Source: Roseiarcus sp963835955
Lineage (GTDB): Bacteria > Pseudomonadota > Alphaproteobacteria > Rhizobiales > Beijerinckiaceae
NCBI GenBank assembly: GCA_963835955.1
Contig: CAWIHZ010000015.1
Span: 41,467 to 105,466 of the forward strand
Direction: 5' to 3'
Length of the DNA stretch: 64,000 nucleotides
Positions 8,429-20,073 of this stretch are shown here, in pieces. The number at the start of each line of letters is the position of its first letter. Position 1 is the first letter of the stretch. The notes beneath the pieces are model-generated. The model was not told the DNA's origin, ran no database searches, and was given only the letters and a program-made list of their open reading frames with translations. A program made the position numbers and the translations under genes.

Positions 8429-10243
8429 ATGGCCGCTTCCCAACGCACGGGCATGGGCGCGATTCCGTTCGAGGGCGGCGCGGCCTTTCGGGTCTGGGCG
8501 CCATTCGCGACCTCAGTTTGCGTCGCCGGCGCCTTCAACGGCTGGAGCGTCGACGCGACCCCGCTGACGGCGGAGTCCGACGGCTACTGGTCGGTCGACG
8601 TCGCCGCCGCGGCCCTCGGCGACCAGTATAAATTCGTCATCGTCAATCCGGCGCTCGCCCCGGCGTTATGGAAAAACGATCCCTATGCCAGGGCGATGAC
8701 GAATTCGGTCGGAAACAGCATCATCGCCTCCACCGATTTCGCCTGGCGACCGACGCATTACAGCACGCCGCCATGGAACGAGATGGTGATTTATGAACTG
8801 CATGTCGGCAGTTTCTTGTTCGACCCCTCGCGCAGCAACGGACGCGGAGATTTCGGGACGGTCATCGCCAAGCTCGATTATCTCCTCGATCTCGGAATCA
8901 ACGTGATCCAGGTGATGCCGTCCGACGAATTTCCGGGAACGAGTTCGTTTGGCTACAATCCCGCCGATATCTTCGCCATCGAGGAGGACTACGGCGGCCC
9001 GAACGGCTTTCAGGCTCTGGTCGACGCCGCCCACCAGCGGGGGGTCGCGATCATTTACGACGTCGTCTACAACCACCTCGGCCCCAGCGACCTGGACCTG
9101 TGGCGATTCGACGGCTGGGGCGAGGACGGGGGCGGGGGCGTCTATTTCTACAACGACTGGCGCCGCTCAACGCCGTGGGGCGACACCCGGCCCGACTACG
9201 GACGCGGCGAAGTCCGGCAGTTCCTGCGCGACAATGCGCTGTTCTGGCTGGAGGAGCATCGATGCGACGGGCTGCGTTTCGACGCCACCGGATGGATTCG
9301 CAATGTCTGGGGCGACAATGACGATCCCGGCGCCGATCTCGCCGACGGCTGGGGGCTCATGCGCTGGATCAACGGCGAAGTGCAGGCGCGCCAGCCGTGG
9401 AAGCTCTCGATCGCCGAGGACATGCAGGACAATGAGTGGATCACCAAGGACTTGGCTCAAGGGGGCGCTGGGTTCGGCGCGCAATGGGGCGCTGGCTTCA
9501 TGCACGATCTGCGCGGCGCTCTCGTTTCGCCCTGGGACGAGGCCCGCGACATGGACGCGCTGGCGGGCTTCATAAGGCAGCGGTTCAACGGCGAGGCGTT
9601 CCAGCGCGTTCTCTACAGCGAAAGCCACGACGAGGTCGCCGCCTCGAACGGCGGAGCCCGATTGCCGGAAGCGATCGCGCCCGGAAACGCCGACGGGTTT
9701 TTCGCCCAGAAGCGCTCGACCCTGGCCGCGGCGGTCGTCTTCACCGCGCCCGGCATTCCGATGATCTTCATGGGCCAGGAATTCCTCGAATGGGGCGCCT
9801 GGTCGGACTCTCAGCAACTCGACTGGTCGAAGGCCGACCGATTCGCCGGCATCCGCGCGCTGTACCGCGACCTGATCACGCTGCGCCGCAACGTCCTGGG
9901 CCTGACCCGCGGCCTTTGCGGCCAGTCGCTCAACCTTCACCACGTCAACAACGCCGACAAGGTCATCGCCTATCATCGCTGGGATTCGGGCGGGCCGCGC
10001 GACGACGTGGTGACGATCGCCAATTTCGCCAATCGCGGCTACGATTCCTATCGGATCGGGCTGCCGCGAGGGGGCGTCTGGCGGGTCCGCTTCAACAGCG
10101 ACTGGGGCGGCTACAGTCCCGTCTTCACCAGCCATTCCAGCTTCGACCTGATCGCGAGCGCCGACAGCCGCGACGGGATGCCGTTCAGCGGCGCGGTCGG
10201 GATCGGGCCCTATACCGCGCTGATCCTGTCGCAGGATGATTGA
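8429..10243 (+). CDS. GH13 alpha-glucan-active enzyme with N-terminal CBM48 (branching enzyme/trehalohydrolase-like)
   Basis: Protein of 604 aa. Residues about 10-90 form an isoamylase-N/CBM48 module (FRVWAPFATSVCVAGAFNGW). A GH13 barrel follows with the conserved regions DVVYNH (211-216), GLRFDATGW with nucleophile Asp285, IAEDM with acid/base Glu330, and ESHDE with Asp401. A C-terminal beta domain completes it. The layout fits glycogen branching enzymes or malto-oligosyltrehalose trehalohydrolases; sequence alone does not decide which. No signal peptide, so it is cytoplasmic. GAGGGAC precedes the ATG. No other glycogen gene is adjacent. Confidence 0.85.
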   Translation: MAASQRTGMGAIPFEGGAAFRVWAPFATSVCVAGAFNGWSVDATPLTAESDGYWSVDVAAAALGDQYKFVIVNPALAPALWKNDPYARAMTNSVGNSIIASTDFAWRPTHYSTPPWNEMVIYELHVGSFLFDPSRSNGRGDFGTVIAKLDYLLDLGINVIQVMPSDEFPGTSSFGYNPADIFAIEEDYGGPNGFQALVDAAHQRGVAIIYDVVYNHLGPSDLDLWRFDGWGEDGGGGVYFYNDWRRSTPWGDTRPDYGRGEVRQFLRDNALFWLEEHRCDGLRFDATGWIRNVWGDNDDPGADLADGWGLMRWINGEVQARQPWKLSIAEDMQDNEWITKDLAQGGAGFGAQWGAGFMHDLRGALVSPWDEARDMDALAGFIRQRFNGEAFQRVLYSESHDEVAASNGGARLPEAIAPGNADGFFAQKRSTLAAAVVFTAPGIPMIFMGQEFLEWGAWSDSQQLDWSKADRFAGIRALYRDLITLRRNVLGLTRGLCGQSLNLHHVNNADKVIAYHRWDSGGPRDDVVTIANFANRGYDSYRIGLPRGGVWRVRFNSDWGGYSPVFTSHSSFDLIASADSRDGMPFSGAVGIGPYTALILSQDD

Positions 10244-10277
10244 AAAGATTCGGCCGGAGCACGAACGCGCTTCGCCG

Positions 10278-11456
10278 CTACTCGCGAAGGAGAGCCTCAA
10301 CCGTCTCCACGAGCCGCGGCACATCGACGGCGTAGCTGAATTCTGAATCCTTCGCATGCCGGGGCGCGGCGATAAGGTCTTCTTCCGACTGCCGCTGGAA
10401 CAGAACGACATAATTCAGTTCGAGCATTGCGCACAGGTGCGCGGACCAAGGGTCGTGCTGCCCCTCGGCGATGATTTCGACCACCTTGGTCCCCGTGCGG
10501 CAGAAGACGAGGTTGGCCATCGCGGCCCCGAATTCCGAAACGACGAAGTCGGCCTTCGAAAACATCATCGCCTGCTCGTCGAACGGCAGCTTTTCCGGCT
10601 GAATGGCGGCAAAGCCGAGCCTCGACAGCGCGTCGATGACCGTTCTCCTGTTCTTGATGTTTCGGCTGTTCCTGATGCTCCGGCACAACAGAATCCGGTT
10701 CGGATAAATGGTGGAAGGCGCATGTCTCCTCACGTTCGACAGAATGAACGAAAACACTTCCCGGTGCTGCGGGTGCGCGTTCTGACTGCTGACGCCGCTA
10801 TGGCGGTTGCTGACGATCGCGTGTTCGAGAAAGACCGTCCGCGGCTTGATCTCCCGGATCAACCCTGGACGAACGTCGAGCCTCGTTATGAGCGCGCGCT
10901 GCCATGGCTTCAGCGTCCAGGTCAGCATGGGGACGCCCATTTTCGCGCCGAGACGGATGAGCGGCACGATGTCGAGCAGGTAATGTCCGAAGTTCGGCAG
11001 CTCCGAATTGGCGATCAGCAGATGTTCGCCGACAATCGTCGAAACCCGGCCGAGGCGATCCTCGTAGAAAATGTGCTCCACCCTTCCGTCCGGCGTCGGC
11101 CGGTCGACGATCGCCTTGATCGACGACAGAAAGCCGTCCTGAAACGGCCCCAGGAATGAATGGCGCCAGATCAGGCCATCGCGCGAAATGAGCAGGCCGA
11201 GCGCCGGGTGCCAATAATGATCGACGAGGTGCTCCAGCGTCATCGAGGGCGCATGGACGATATGATCGCTATAGTGAACGCTCTCGGTCGTGGTCGAATT
11301 GACGCTGAGCGGATGGAGCCTCGCCTGGTATCGGCGCTCCTTGACGACCGTGCATTGCGCCAGCGGGGGCGGGAATCGGCCGGCGAAGGGAACGATCGCC
11401 AGTTTCGTCGTTCGATCGACCGCGACCGGAACGCCGGCGTTTGAGTTCGCGGTCAT
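10278..11456 (-). CDS. Glycosyltransferase family 61 (DUF563) protein
   Basis: 392 aa from the ATG at 11456; the frame is open to 11717, so the start is uncertain. Family landmarks are NFGHYLLDIVPLIRLG, NRILLCRSIRNSRNIKN and the C-terminal EKLPFDEQAMMFSKADFVVS followed by FGAAMANLVFC. GT61 enzymes transfer sugars such as xylose or GlcNAc; bacterial members usually sit in surface polysaccharide loci. No transmembrane helix or signal peptide is visible. It converges with the GH13 gene with about 35 nt between stops. The acceptor is unknown. Confidence 0.8.
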   Translation of the reverse strand: MTANSNAGVPVAVDRTTKLAIVPFAGRFPPPLAQCTVVKERRYQARLHPLSVNSTTTESVHYSDHIVHAPSMTLEHLVDHYWHPALGLLISRDGLIWRHSFLGPFQDGFLSSIKAIVDRPTPDGRVEHIFYEDRLGRVSTIVGEHLLIANSELPNFGHYLLDIVPLIRLGAKMGVPMLTWTLKPWQRALITRLDVRPGLIREIKPRTVFLEHAIVSNRHSGVSSQNAHPQHREVFSFILSNVRRHAPSTIYPNRILLCRSIRNSRNIKNRRTVIDALSRLGFAAIQPEKLPFDEQAMMFSKADFVVSEFGAAMANLVFCRTGTKVVEIIAEGQHDPWSAHLCAMLELNYVVLFQRQSEEDLIAAPRHAKDSEFSYAVDVPRLVETVEALLRE

Positions 11457-11921
11457 GGCGCGCCGGAATCGCCTGCGCGCGTTCTTCCAAGGCGTGCGCA
11501 CGGCCTTGCGCCACAACGCGTGCAAGCCTTCGCTCAGCCGCAGGAGGCCGGGACGCTCGACGCTGTCGGGAGTCGCCTCAAGCCGCGGTCTCTCAGTCTG
11601 GAACGGTCTCAAGTTCGTTCGTCGTTTGCCGGCTGGGTCCGACGCGAAAAAATGGGACTCCGAGCCGCGCGCCGCGGGAGATCGCGACCCTATGCCCCAA
11701 CGGGCGAGCCTCGACAAGATCGAGCCCGAGCCGCCGACGATTTTCGCAGCGCCATCCGCCTTACCCGCGTGACTTCAGGCGCGCGGGGGGCTATGGCCGC
11801 CTTCGAAGAGGCGCGCGCGAGAACGGCGTCCCCTCTCGCCCCCGGAGGCAAGCCTGTTTTTTTAACGATTCCGCCCAGCGCCGGCTCGCGCCCGCGCGAG
11901 ATCGAGGCTACGTTCGCTGCG

Positions 11922-13151
11922 ATGAATTTCCGCTTCCTGCATGCCGCCGATCTGCATCTCGGCAGCCCGCTGCTCGGCCTTTCGCAAAAGGACGAAGACG
12001 TCGCCGAACGGTTCGCCAAGGCGGGCCGCGCAGCGTTTGAAGACCTTGTCGGCAGGGCGCTTGAAGAGGATGTCGCCTTCGTCGTGATCGCCGGCGACAT
12101 TTTCGACGGCGACTGGAAGGACGCCTCGATCGGCCTCTTCTTCAATCGGCAATTGGCGCGGCTCTCCAATCGCGGCGTTCCGACCTACATCTTGCGCGGC
12201 AACCACGACGCCGAAAGCGTCCTGACCAAGTCGCTCACCTGGCCGGAACGCGTCTTCGAGTTCGGGACGAAGCGCGCGGAAACCTTCCCCCTCGAGGATT
12301 TGCGGGTCGCATTGCACGGGCGGGGATTTCCGCGCCGGGAGGTCGCCGAGAACTACGCCCTCGAATATCCGGACCCGGTGGCGGGCTGGTTCAACATCGG
12401 CGTGCTGCATACCGCCTGCGGCCGCACGGGCCATGAGAATTACGCGCCCTGCACGGTCGCCGATCTCGCCGCGAGCGGTTACGACTACTGGGCGCTCGGC
12501 CACGTTCACGCTTTCGAGATCGTTTCGCGCGATCCGTGGATCGTCTATCCCGGCAATCTTCAAGGCCGCAGCGTCAGGGAATGCGGCGAGAAGGGCGCGG
12601 TCGTCGTTGATGTCGCCGACGGGCGGGTCGCTGAGGTGCGTCGCGTCCTGGTCGACCGCGCCCGTTGGGCGGAAGTCGAGATCGGCGTAGGGGCCGACGA
12701 CGACGAAGCAAGCGTGCTTCGCGCCATAGAGGCTGGGGCGCGTCCGCATGCGGAGGCGGCGGCGGGACGGCTTCTCGCGCTTAGGGTCAGGCTGGCCGGG
12801 GTAACGAAGCTGCATAACCGCCTGATGGCCGATCCCGAACGCCTGCGCGACGAGGTCGAAGCGGCCGTGCAGCGCAGCGCGGACGACGTCTGGCTCGAGC
12901 GGCTGCACATCGCCACCACCGAGCCGCGGCTGGCGCCGCGCGACCCCGCTCTGGCGGAGCTCGATCTCGCGGCGGCGCTCGACGGCTGCGAGCGGGACGT
13001 CGAGTTGCGCGCGCGCCTGACCGATCTTATCGCAATGGTGTCGGCGAGATTGCCGGGCGGCATGGCGGATGATGGGGCGGCGGCGCTCGACGTCGAATCC
13101 GTACTTGCCGAGGCGCGCCCGCTGACGCTGATCCGCGCGGGTGAAGGCTGA
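11922..13151 (+). CDS. DNA repair exonuclease, SbcD/Mre11/YhaO-type metallophosphoesterase
   Basis: 409 aa from the ATG at 11922. The calcineurin-like phosphoesterase metal motifs occur in order: FLHAADLHLG, VIAGDIFDGDW, LRGNHDAES, IGVLHTACG and WALGHVHAFE. The C-terminal 130 residues are a capping region. The frame is open further upstream, but those residues lack family similarity. The next gene overlaps or abuts it and encodes a YhaN-like SMC ATPase, the standard partner; together they should form a Mre11-Rad50-like complex that trims DNA ends. Confidence 0.88.
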   Translation: MNFRFLHAADLHLGSPLLGLSQKDEDVAERFAKAGRAAFEDLVGRALEEDVAFVVIAGDIFDGDWKDASIGLFFNRQLARLSNRGVPTYILRGNHDAESVLTKSLTWPERVFEFGTKRAETFPLEDLRVALHGRGFPRREVAENYALEYPDPVAGWFNIGVLHTACGRTGHENYAPCTVADLAASGYDYWALGHVHAFEIVSRDPWIVYPGNLQGRSVRECGEKGAVVVDVADGRVAEVRRVLVDRARWAEVEIGVGADDDEASVLRAIEAGARPHAEAAAGRLLALRVRLAGVTKLHNRLMADPERLRDEVEAAVQRSADDVWLERLHIATTEPRLAPRDPALAELDLAAALDGCERDVELRARLTDLIAMVSARLPGGMADDGAAALDVESVLAEARPLTLIRAGEG

Positions 13152-13155
13152 GACA

Positions 13156-16100
13156 GTGCGTCTTCTTTACCTCGATCTGGAAAAGTTCGGGGCCTTCGAA
13201 GGGCTTCGTCTGGCCTTCCGGCCCGATGCGAGACTGCATGTCGTCTATGGTCCCAACGGAGCAGGAAAGTCGACAACGCTCGCGGCTGTCGGCGCGCTGC
13301 TGTTCGGGGTGCCGCGCGATACGCCATACAATTTTCGCTTCGAGGGTAAGGACTTGCGCATCGGCGCCGAGGTGGCCGACCGTTCCGGTCGATTGCTGAG
13401 ACTAAGGCGGCGGAAAGGGAATCGGAGCACGCTGCTCGACGCCGTCGACAAGCCGCTTCCGGACGATGCGCTGGCGCCGTTTCTCGGCGCCCTCGATGAA
13501 GAGGTTTTTCATCGTTCTTTCGGGCTGGACGCTGCAAGGCTTCGCGCCGGCGGCGAAGCCATGCTTCAGGCGGACGGCGACCTCGGCGAAAGCCTGCTGG
13601 CGGCAGCCTCGGGCGTGCGCGGTCTTGGGGCGCTTCGCCGGCGGATCGATGCGGAGGCCGAGCAGATTTTCGCTCCGCGAGCCGCGAAAGACCGCCGTTT
13701 TTATCAGGCGCTGGACCGTTTCGACACCGCGCGCAGGGCGATCCGCGACAGCGAGCTGCGCATCGACGCCTGGAAGAAGCTCAACGCCGACATCGAGGAC
13801 TTGGGAGCGAAGCTCGATCGGATACGCGCCGAACGCCGCGGCAACGCCGCCGAGCAGTCGCGCTTGCGTCGAACTCAAGCGGGTCGCGCCAGTCCTGCGC
13901 GACATCGCCGACGACGAATTGCTTCTGACGAGTTACCGAAATCTGCCGGATTTTGCGCCCGGCGCGACGCAGCGGCTGCGGACCGCCATCGACGAGCGCA
14001 ACGAGGCCCTCAAGGAGGCGCAGCGCGCGCGCGAGGAGGTAGCGACTCTGGCCGAGGAACTCACGGGCGTCGAGGTGAGCGAGGCGATCCTTTCGGAGGC
14101 GGCGACGATCGCAAATCTTTTCCAGGCGAGCGGCGGCTACGCCAACGAGAAGCGGGATCTTCCGCGCATTCAGGCCGACGCGGACGGCCTCCGCGGCGCC
14201 CTCGACAGCCACGCTCGCGCCCTCGGGCTCGGGGACGCCAGCCTGCTCGAAGCGGCGCGTCCGACCGCAGCCGCGCTTGCCGATTTGCGCCGGCTGATTT
14301 CCGAAGGTCGGCACAAGGAGGCGGCGCGAAACACGTGGGCGGGGCGGTTGTCGCAGGAACGCAAGGAATTCGAGGCGCAACGATCGGCGCGCGAACGGCA
14401 GGGAATCGTGGTCAATCCGGGGCCGTTGCGCGAGCAATTCTCGGCGCTCGGCAAAGTCGGCGAGCAAGCGCGGCGTCTGAAACAATTGCGCGTCGGGCTT
14501 GCGGTCGAATGGCAGGAGCTTGGGGAGGCCGCCGCCCGACTCGATCCGCCGGTCGGCGACCTCGAATTGCTGGCCAAGGCGCCGACGCCGGGCGCCGGCG
14601 ACATCGCTCAATTCGCTAAGGCTTTCGAGCAAGCCGAGCGTGATGCTCGTGACGCGAGGCAAGGTCAGCGCTCGGTCGAAAAAGAAATTGCCGAAACGAG
14701 GGCGAGACTGGCGACGCTGGTCGCGGGCGGCCCGCTGGCGACTTCCGAAACGATCGCGCAAGTGCGGATGGCGCGCGACCAAACCTGGCGGTCGTTACGA
14801 TCGTTCGTCCTGCGATTAGACGATGCGCCGCCCGACGCTGAACGCCCGCTGCATGTCGCCGAGTTCGAGCGGCGCAGCGATCAGGCGGACCGGCTGGCCG
14901 ACGAGGCCGCGCGCGACGCCGAAAGATTGGCGGCGCATGCGCTGGAGACACATCGTCTGGATGAGGGCGCGCGCCTCTATGCGCTCAAGCTCGCTGAAGT
15001 CGAGAGCGCTTCGGCACGCCGCCAGGTTATCGAGCAGCGTTGGGCGGCTCTCTGGAAAGGCGTGTGCGCAAAGCCCCTGCCGCCGCAGGAGATGCGGGCT
15101 TGGACGGATCGGGTCGGGCAACTCCTCAAGACGCGCGATAAGCTGGTGGCGCGGGAGGCCGCGCAGAGCGCGGACGAGGCCGATCTCGCTCGGATTGAGC
15201 CGGTGCTGAGAGCTCTTGCCGCCGAGGCCGGAGTGCAGTTGGCGGCAGAACTGGACTGCGCGCGCCTGGCTGAGCGGGTGGAGCATCGTCTGGACGAGAT
15301 CGCACATGCCTGGGACGCATCCCGCGACCTGGAGACGCGCTTTGGCGAGACGCGGCGGCGTCTCGAAGACGCGATCAAAGAGGAGGCCGACGCCACGTCC
15401 GGGCTCGCAGATTGGCGCCGGCGCTGGGACGGGTCGGTCGCCGCTCTCGGTCTCGAAGCGGGCGCCTCGATAGAAGCCGCCGAGGCGGCGCTGGAGACCT
15501 GGAAGAACGCTGTCAACGACGGGGAAAATTACCGGGACCGCCTTCGCCGGGTTGAGGGAATGAGACGCGACATGGAGCAGTTCGAGGCGAGAGCTGACGG
15601 GCTTGTCCATCGTTTCGCGCCCGATCTGACCGGCGTGCCGGCGGAGGGCGCAGCGCGGATTCTCAACGATCGCCTCATCGCGCAGCGCGAGCGCGAGGTC
15701 CGCCGCGCCGACGTCAGCAGGCGCCTCCAGGCGGCCCGTCGCGCGAACCTGGAAATTCAAGCGCGCGCCGCCGAGGCAGACCGGTCGATCGCCGCGCTCT
15801 CGGCAGATCTGCCTGGCGGCGTTGATCTTGTGACGCTGCTCGCGCATGACGCCGAGCGAACTCGTCTTTTGGATGCGCTGCGCGAGCATCGGCGTCACCT
15901 GCATGACGTGAGCGACGGTGTCGATGAGGCGAAGCTGGCTGCGGAAATGGGCGGCTTCGATCCCGACGCCGCCGAGGCGCGCTTGAACGAATTGGAGCGC
16001 CTCGACGAGGATTTCGGGAGAGAGGAGAACGATTGCTACGCCGAGAGAGATCGGCGAATGCGCGAGCGCGCGGTCCTAGAAAGCGGGGTTGGCGCCGAGG

Positions 16101-16633
16101 TCGCCTGGCAGCAGCGGCGCAACGCGGAGGCGGAGCTGGTCGAGGCCGCGCGGCGCTGGGCGGTGCTGAAGGCGTCGTCGCTGCTGATCGGCGCGGCGCT
16201 GGAACGGCGCCGCGCCGCACAACGCGACCCGATGATGACGCGTGCGGGCGAAGTGTTCGCGATGCTGACCGGAAACGCCTTTGCAGGCTTGGACCAGAGT
16301 CTTGGCGAAGATGATGCGGCGCGAATCGAGGCGCGCCGCGCCGGCGGCGGACGGGTCCCGGTTCCGGGATTGAGCGACGGAGAGCGCGATCAGCTCTATC
16401 TCGCTTTGCGCCTCGCTTACATCGAGGACTACGCGGCTCGCGCCGAGGCGCCGCCCTTTATCGGCGACGACATTTTCCCCAGCTTCGACGATCCTCGCAC
16501 CGCCCACGGGCTGGAGGCGCTCGCAGCCATCGGCGACCGGGTGCAGCCGATCCTGTTCACGCACCACCAGCATGTCGTCGATGCTGCACAGGCGCGTCTT
16601 GGCGATGCGGCGGACATCATTCGCATCGGTTGA
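13156..16633 (+). CDS. YhaN/SbcC-like SMC-type ATPase, split by one frameshift
   Basis: Reads as one protein of about 1,160 aa if a single indel near 13865 is corrected. Before it come RLLYLDLEKFGAFEGLRLAF, the Walker A site YGPNGAGKST, and LDEEVFHRSFGLD. After it the frame changes to VELKRVAPVLRDIADDELL and continues through long coiled coils to the ABC signature LSDGERDQLYLALRLA, Walker B PPFIGDDIFPSFDDPRT and FTHHQHVVD. GTG 13156 is chosen over GTG 13141 because it yields the typical short start and has AAGG about 8 nt upstream. Partner of the nuclease just upstream. Confidence 0.82.
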
Positions 16634-16690
16634 AGGGACGCGATCTTCATCGCTTCGCGCGGCGGGGGCTTCCGCCAGTTCCGGCCGCCG

Positions 16691-16739
16691 ATCCTCATCC
16701 GGAGAAGCTCGGGCATTGGGCGTCCCAACGGATGAGGAT
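16691..16739. repeat. Dispersed palindromic element
   Basis: ATCCTCATCCG (16691-16701) pairs perfectly with CGGATGAGGAT (16729-16739). Inside, TTGGGCGTCCCAA forms a second small hairpin. The pattern (CCTCATCC-GGAGAAGC ... GCGTCCCAA-GGATGAGG) resembles the intergenic palindromes common in Rhizobiales genomes, as I recall them. It sits between the convergent SMC ATPase and binding-protein genes, where it may also act as a terminator. Confidence 0.65.
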
Positions 16740-16752
16740 GGCGCCGTCCCCC

Positions 16753-17826
16753 TCAGCTCTGCACGCCCTTGACGTACCAGTCGATCACCGCCAGGTCGGC
16801 GTCCTTCATGCGCTGGCCCTTGGCGAGGCGCTCCTTGCCGGTCTGGTCGGCGATCGGGCCGGTGAACACGTCATAGGAGCCGTCCTTCCAGCCGGCGATG
16901 ACCTTGTCGGCCGCCGCCTGCACGTTGGCCGGCATGGCGGCGTTGTAAGGCGCCATGATCAGGGCCCCTTCCTTGAAACCCCACCAGGCGTCGTCCGACT
17001 TCCAGGTCCCGTCGAGCATCGCTTTGGCGCGCGAGATATAATAGGGGCCCCAGATGTACTCGATCGCAGTGAGCTGCGTTTTCGGCGCGAAGCGCGACAT
17101 GTCGGCGGCGTTGCCGAAACACCAGACCTTGTTTTGTTCGGCGACCTGCATGCCGGCGGGGCTGTCGGTGTGCTGGACCACGACGTCGCAACCCAGATTG
17201 ATCAGCGTCTGGATCGCCGCGGCTTCCTTGGCCGGGTCGAACCAGGAATCGATCATGATGAGTTTGGTGGTGATCTTGGGGTTGATCGCCTGCGCCGCGA
17301 GGGTGAGCGCGTTCACCCCCAGCACCACTTCGGGCACCTTGTAGGAGCCGAGATAGCCGATCGTGCCTTTCTTAGACATCAAGCCGGCGATCGCGCCCTC
17401 GACCGCGCGGCCCTGATGGAAGCGCGAATTGTAGGTGCCGAGGTTGGCGGCGTGCTTGTAGCCGGTGCAGTGCTCGAAATTGACCTTGGGGAACAGCTTG
17501 GCGACCTCGACGCACTGATCCATGTAGCCGAAGGTGGTGGCGAAGATCAGCTTGTGGCCCTGCTGGGCGAGGTCTTTGAGGATCGGAACCGCGCTCGCGT
17601 CTTCCTTGACGTTCTCGACATAGTCGGCGGTCACCTGACCCTTGAGCGCCGCGACCATCGCCAGGCGGCCTTTGTTATGCGCCCACGTCCAGCCATAGTC
17701 GCCGATCGGCCCGAGATAGATGTAGCCGACCTTGAGCGGTTCGGCCGCCAGCGCGTTGCGTCCGAGGGCCGGCAGCGCCAGACCCGCGGCGGCGGCCGAC
17801 ACGAAGTTTCGGCGCGTGATGCTCAT
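16753..17826 (-). CDS. BMP-family ABC transporter substrate-binding protein (copy 2)
   Basis: Protein of 357 aa. A twin-arginine-like signal (MSITRRNFVSAAAAGLALPA) is followed by the BMP/Med fold: VGYIYLGPIGDYGWTWAHN, VENVKEDASAVPILKDLAQQ, TSK-like SYKVPEVVLGVNALTLAAQ and VQHTDSPAGMQVAE. BMP proteins in this type of operon usually bind nucleosides or related purines. It is a close paralogue of the gene at 18027, ending in the same KGVQS. Its leader contains a relic of the permease 3' end (17852-17946), showing that it arose by tandem duplication. The ATG follows AGGAGA. Confidence 0.9.
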   Translation of the reverse strand: MSITRRNFVSAAAAGLALPALGRNALAAEPLKVGYIYLGPIGDYGWTWAHNKGRLAMVAALKGQVTADYVENVKEDASAVPILKDLAQQGHKLIFATTFGYMDQCVEVAKLFPKVNFEHCTGYKHAANLGTYNSRFHQGRAVEGAIAGLMSKKGTIGYLGSYKVPEVVLGVNALTLAAQAINPKITTKLIMIDSWFDPAKEAAAIQTLINLGCDVVVQHTDSPAGMQVAEQNKVWCFGNAADMSRFAPKTQLTAIEYIWGPYYISRAKAMLDGTWKSDDAWWGFKEGALIMAPYNAAMPANVQAAADKVIAGWKDGSYDVFTGPIADQTGKERLAKGQRMKDADLAVIDWYVKGVQS

Positions 17827-17851
17827 CCCATTCTCCTGACTCGACTAGAGG

Positions 17852-17946
17852 TTAAAACTGGCTGTTCGGCGGGAAGGGCCGAACGAGGCAGGCAGGCGCT
17901 TCGCCCCCGTTGGCGCCGCGCGCCGACGCGGCGGCGAGCATGGCGA
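17852..17946 (-). pseudogene. Relic of the 3' end of the upstream permease gene
   Basis: Reading the minus strand here gives VAMLAAASARGANGGEAPAC and then LVRPFPPNSQF followed by TAA. It aligns with the C-terminus of the permease at 19132 (VAVLAIMSARDVTGSEAPAC, then LGRPFMPSS and stop). The segment sits the same distance before copy 2 of the binding protein as the real permease end sits before copy 1. It marks the left edge of the duplicated unit. Confidence 0.75.
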
Positions 17947-18026
17947 CCGCCCGAATGCGGGCATGGAAGGACGCCCTCTTTTCGATGCGCTATGGCGGCG
18001 GATGAGCGTCTACGCCGGAACCCTCA

Positions 18027-19100
<1,074 letters not shown>

Positions 19101-19131
19101 CTCATTCTCCTAACTCAACTCGATGTTAAAG

Positions 19132-20073
19132 CTAGCTGCTCGGCATGAACGGCCGGCCGAGGCAGGCCGGCGCCTCGCTTCCGGTGACGTCGCGGGCCGA
19201 CATGATCGCGAGCACGGCGACAGCCATGATGTAGGGCATCGCGGCCCAGAACTGTGACGGCAGGAACGAGAAGCCCGAGGCCTTGGCGTAGAGCTCGAGC
19301 GTCATCAGAATGCCGAAAAAATAAGCGCCGGCGAGCAGCCGCCCGGCGCGCCAGCCCGAGAACACCACCAGCGCCAGCGCGATCCAGCCGCGCCCGGCCG
19401 TCATCTGCTCGGCCCACATCGGCGTGATCACCATCGAGAAATACGCGCCGCCGATCCCGGCCAGCGCGCCGCCGAAGGCGATCGCCGCGTAGCGGATCGC
19501 GATCACTGGATAGCCGATCGAATGGGCGGAAATGTCGTTCTCGCCGACCGCGCGCAGCACCAGCCCAGGGCGAGTGCGGTTGAGAAACCAGCCGACGGCG
19601 AAAACCATGATGAGGGCGAAATAGACCAACGGGCTGTAGCCGAAAACCACCCGCCCGATCGGATCGCTGGCGAGCCGGTCGGGGAACAGCGAATCGAACG
19701 GCGGTATCACCATGCCGACGAAGCCGGCGCCGACCAGCGACGAGAGGCCGATGCCGAAGATTGTCAGCGCCAGACCGGTCGCCACCTGATTGGAACTCAG
19801 CGTCAGTATCAGAACGGCGAACAGCATGGAGGCCGCCGCGCCGGCCAGCGCAGCGCCCAGAACCCCGGCCCAGGGCGCGAGATCCCCGAGATCGGGACCG
19901 AAGTTGAATGTGATGGCGAAGCCGGTCACCGCTCCGATCAGCATCATGCCCTCGATGCCGAGATTGAGCACGCCACTCTTCTCGACCACGAGTTCGCCGG
20001 TGGCTGCGAGCAGAATCGGCGTCGTCACGCCGACGACGGTCACGAGCGCGTCGATAACGAATGCGAGACTCAT
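19132..20073 (-). CDS. ABC transporter permease, BMP/nucleoside type (second permease)
   Basis: Protein of 313 aa with about eight to nine hydrophobic segments and the BPD_transp_2 signature (VVEKSGVLNLGIEGMMLIGA), typical of the NupQ/YufQ-type permease of nucleoside importers. Its start overlaps the stop of the first permease as ATGA, so the two are probably translationally coupled. It forms the membrane channel with the product of 20070-21164. Its last 25 codons recur as a relic at 17852-17946. Confidence 0.9.
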   Translation of the reverse strand: MSLAFVIDALVTVVGVTTPILLAATGELVVEKSGVLNLGIEGMMLIGAVTGFAITFNFGPDLGDLAPWAGVLGAALAGAAASMLFAVLILTLSSNQVATGLALTIFGIGLSSLVGAGFVGMVIPPFDSLFPDRLASDPIGRVVFGYSPLVYFALIMVFAVGWFLNRTRPGLVLRAVGENDISAHSIGYPVIAIRYAAIAFGGALAGIGGAYFSMVITPMWAEQMTAGRGWIALALVVFSGWRAGRLLAGAYFFGILMTLELYAKASGFSFLPSQFWAAMPYIMAVAVLAIMSARDVTGSEAPACLGRPFMPSS

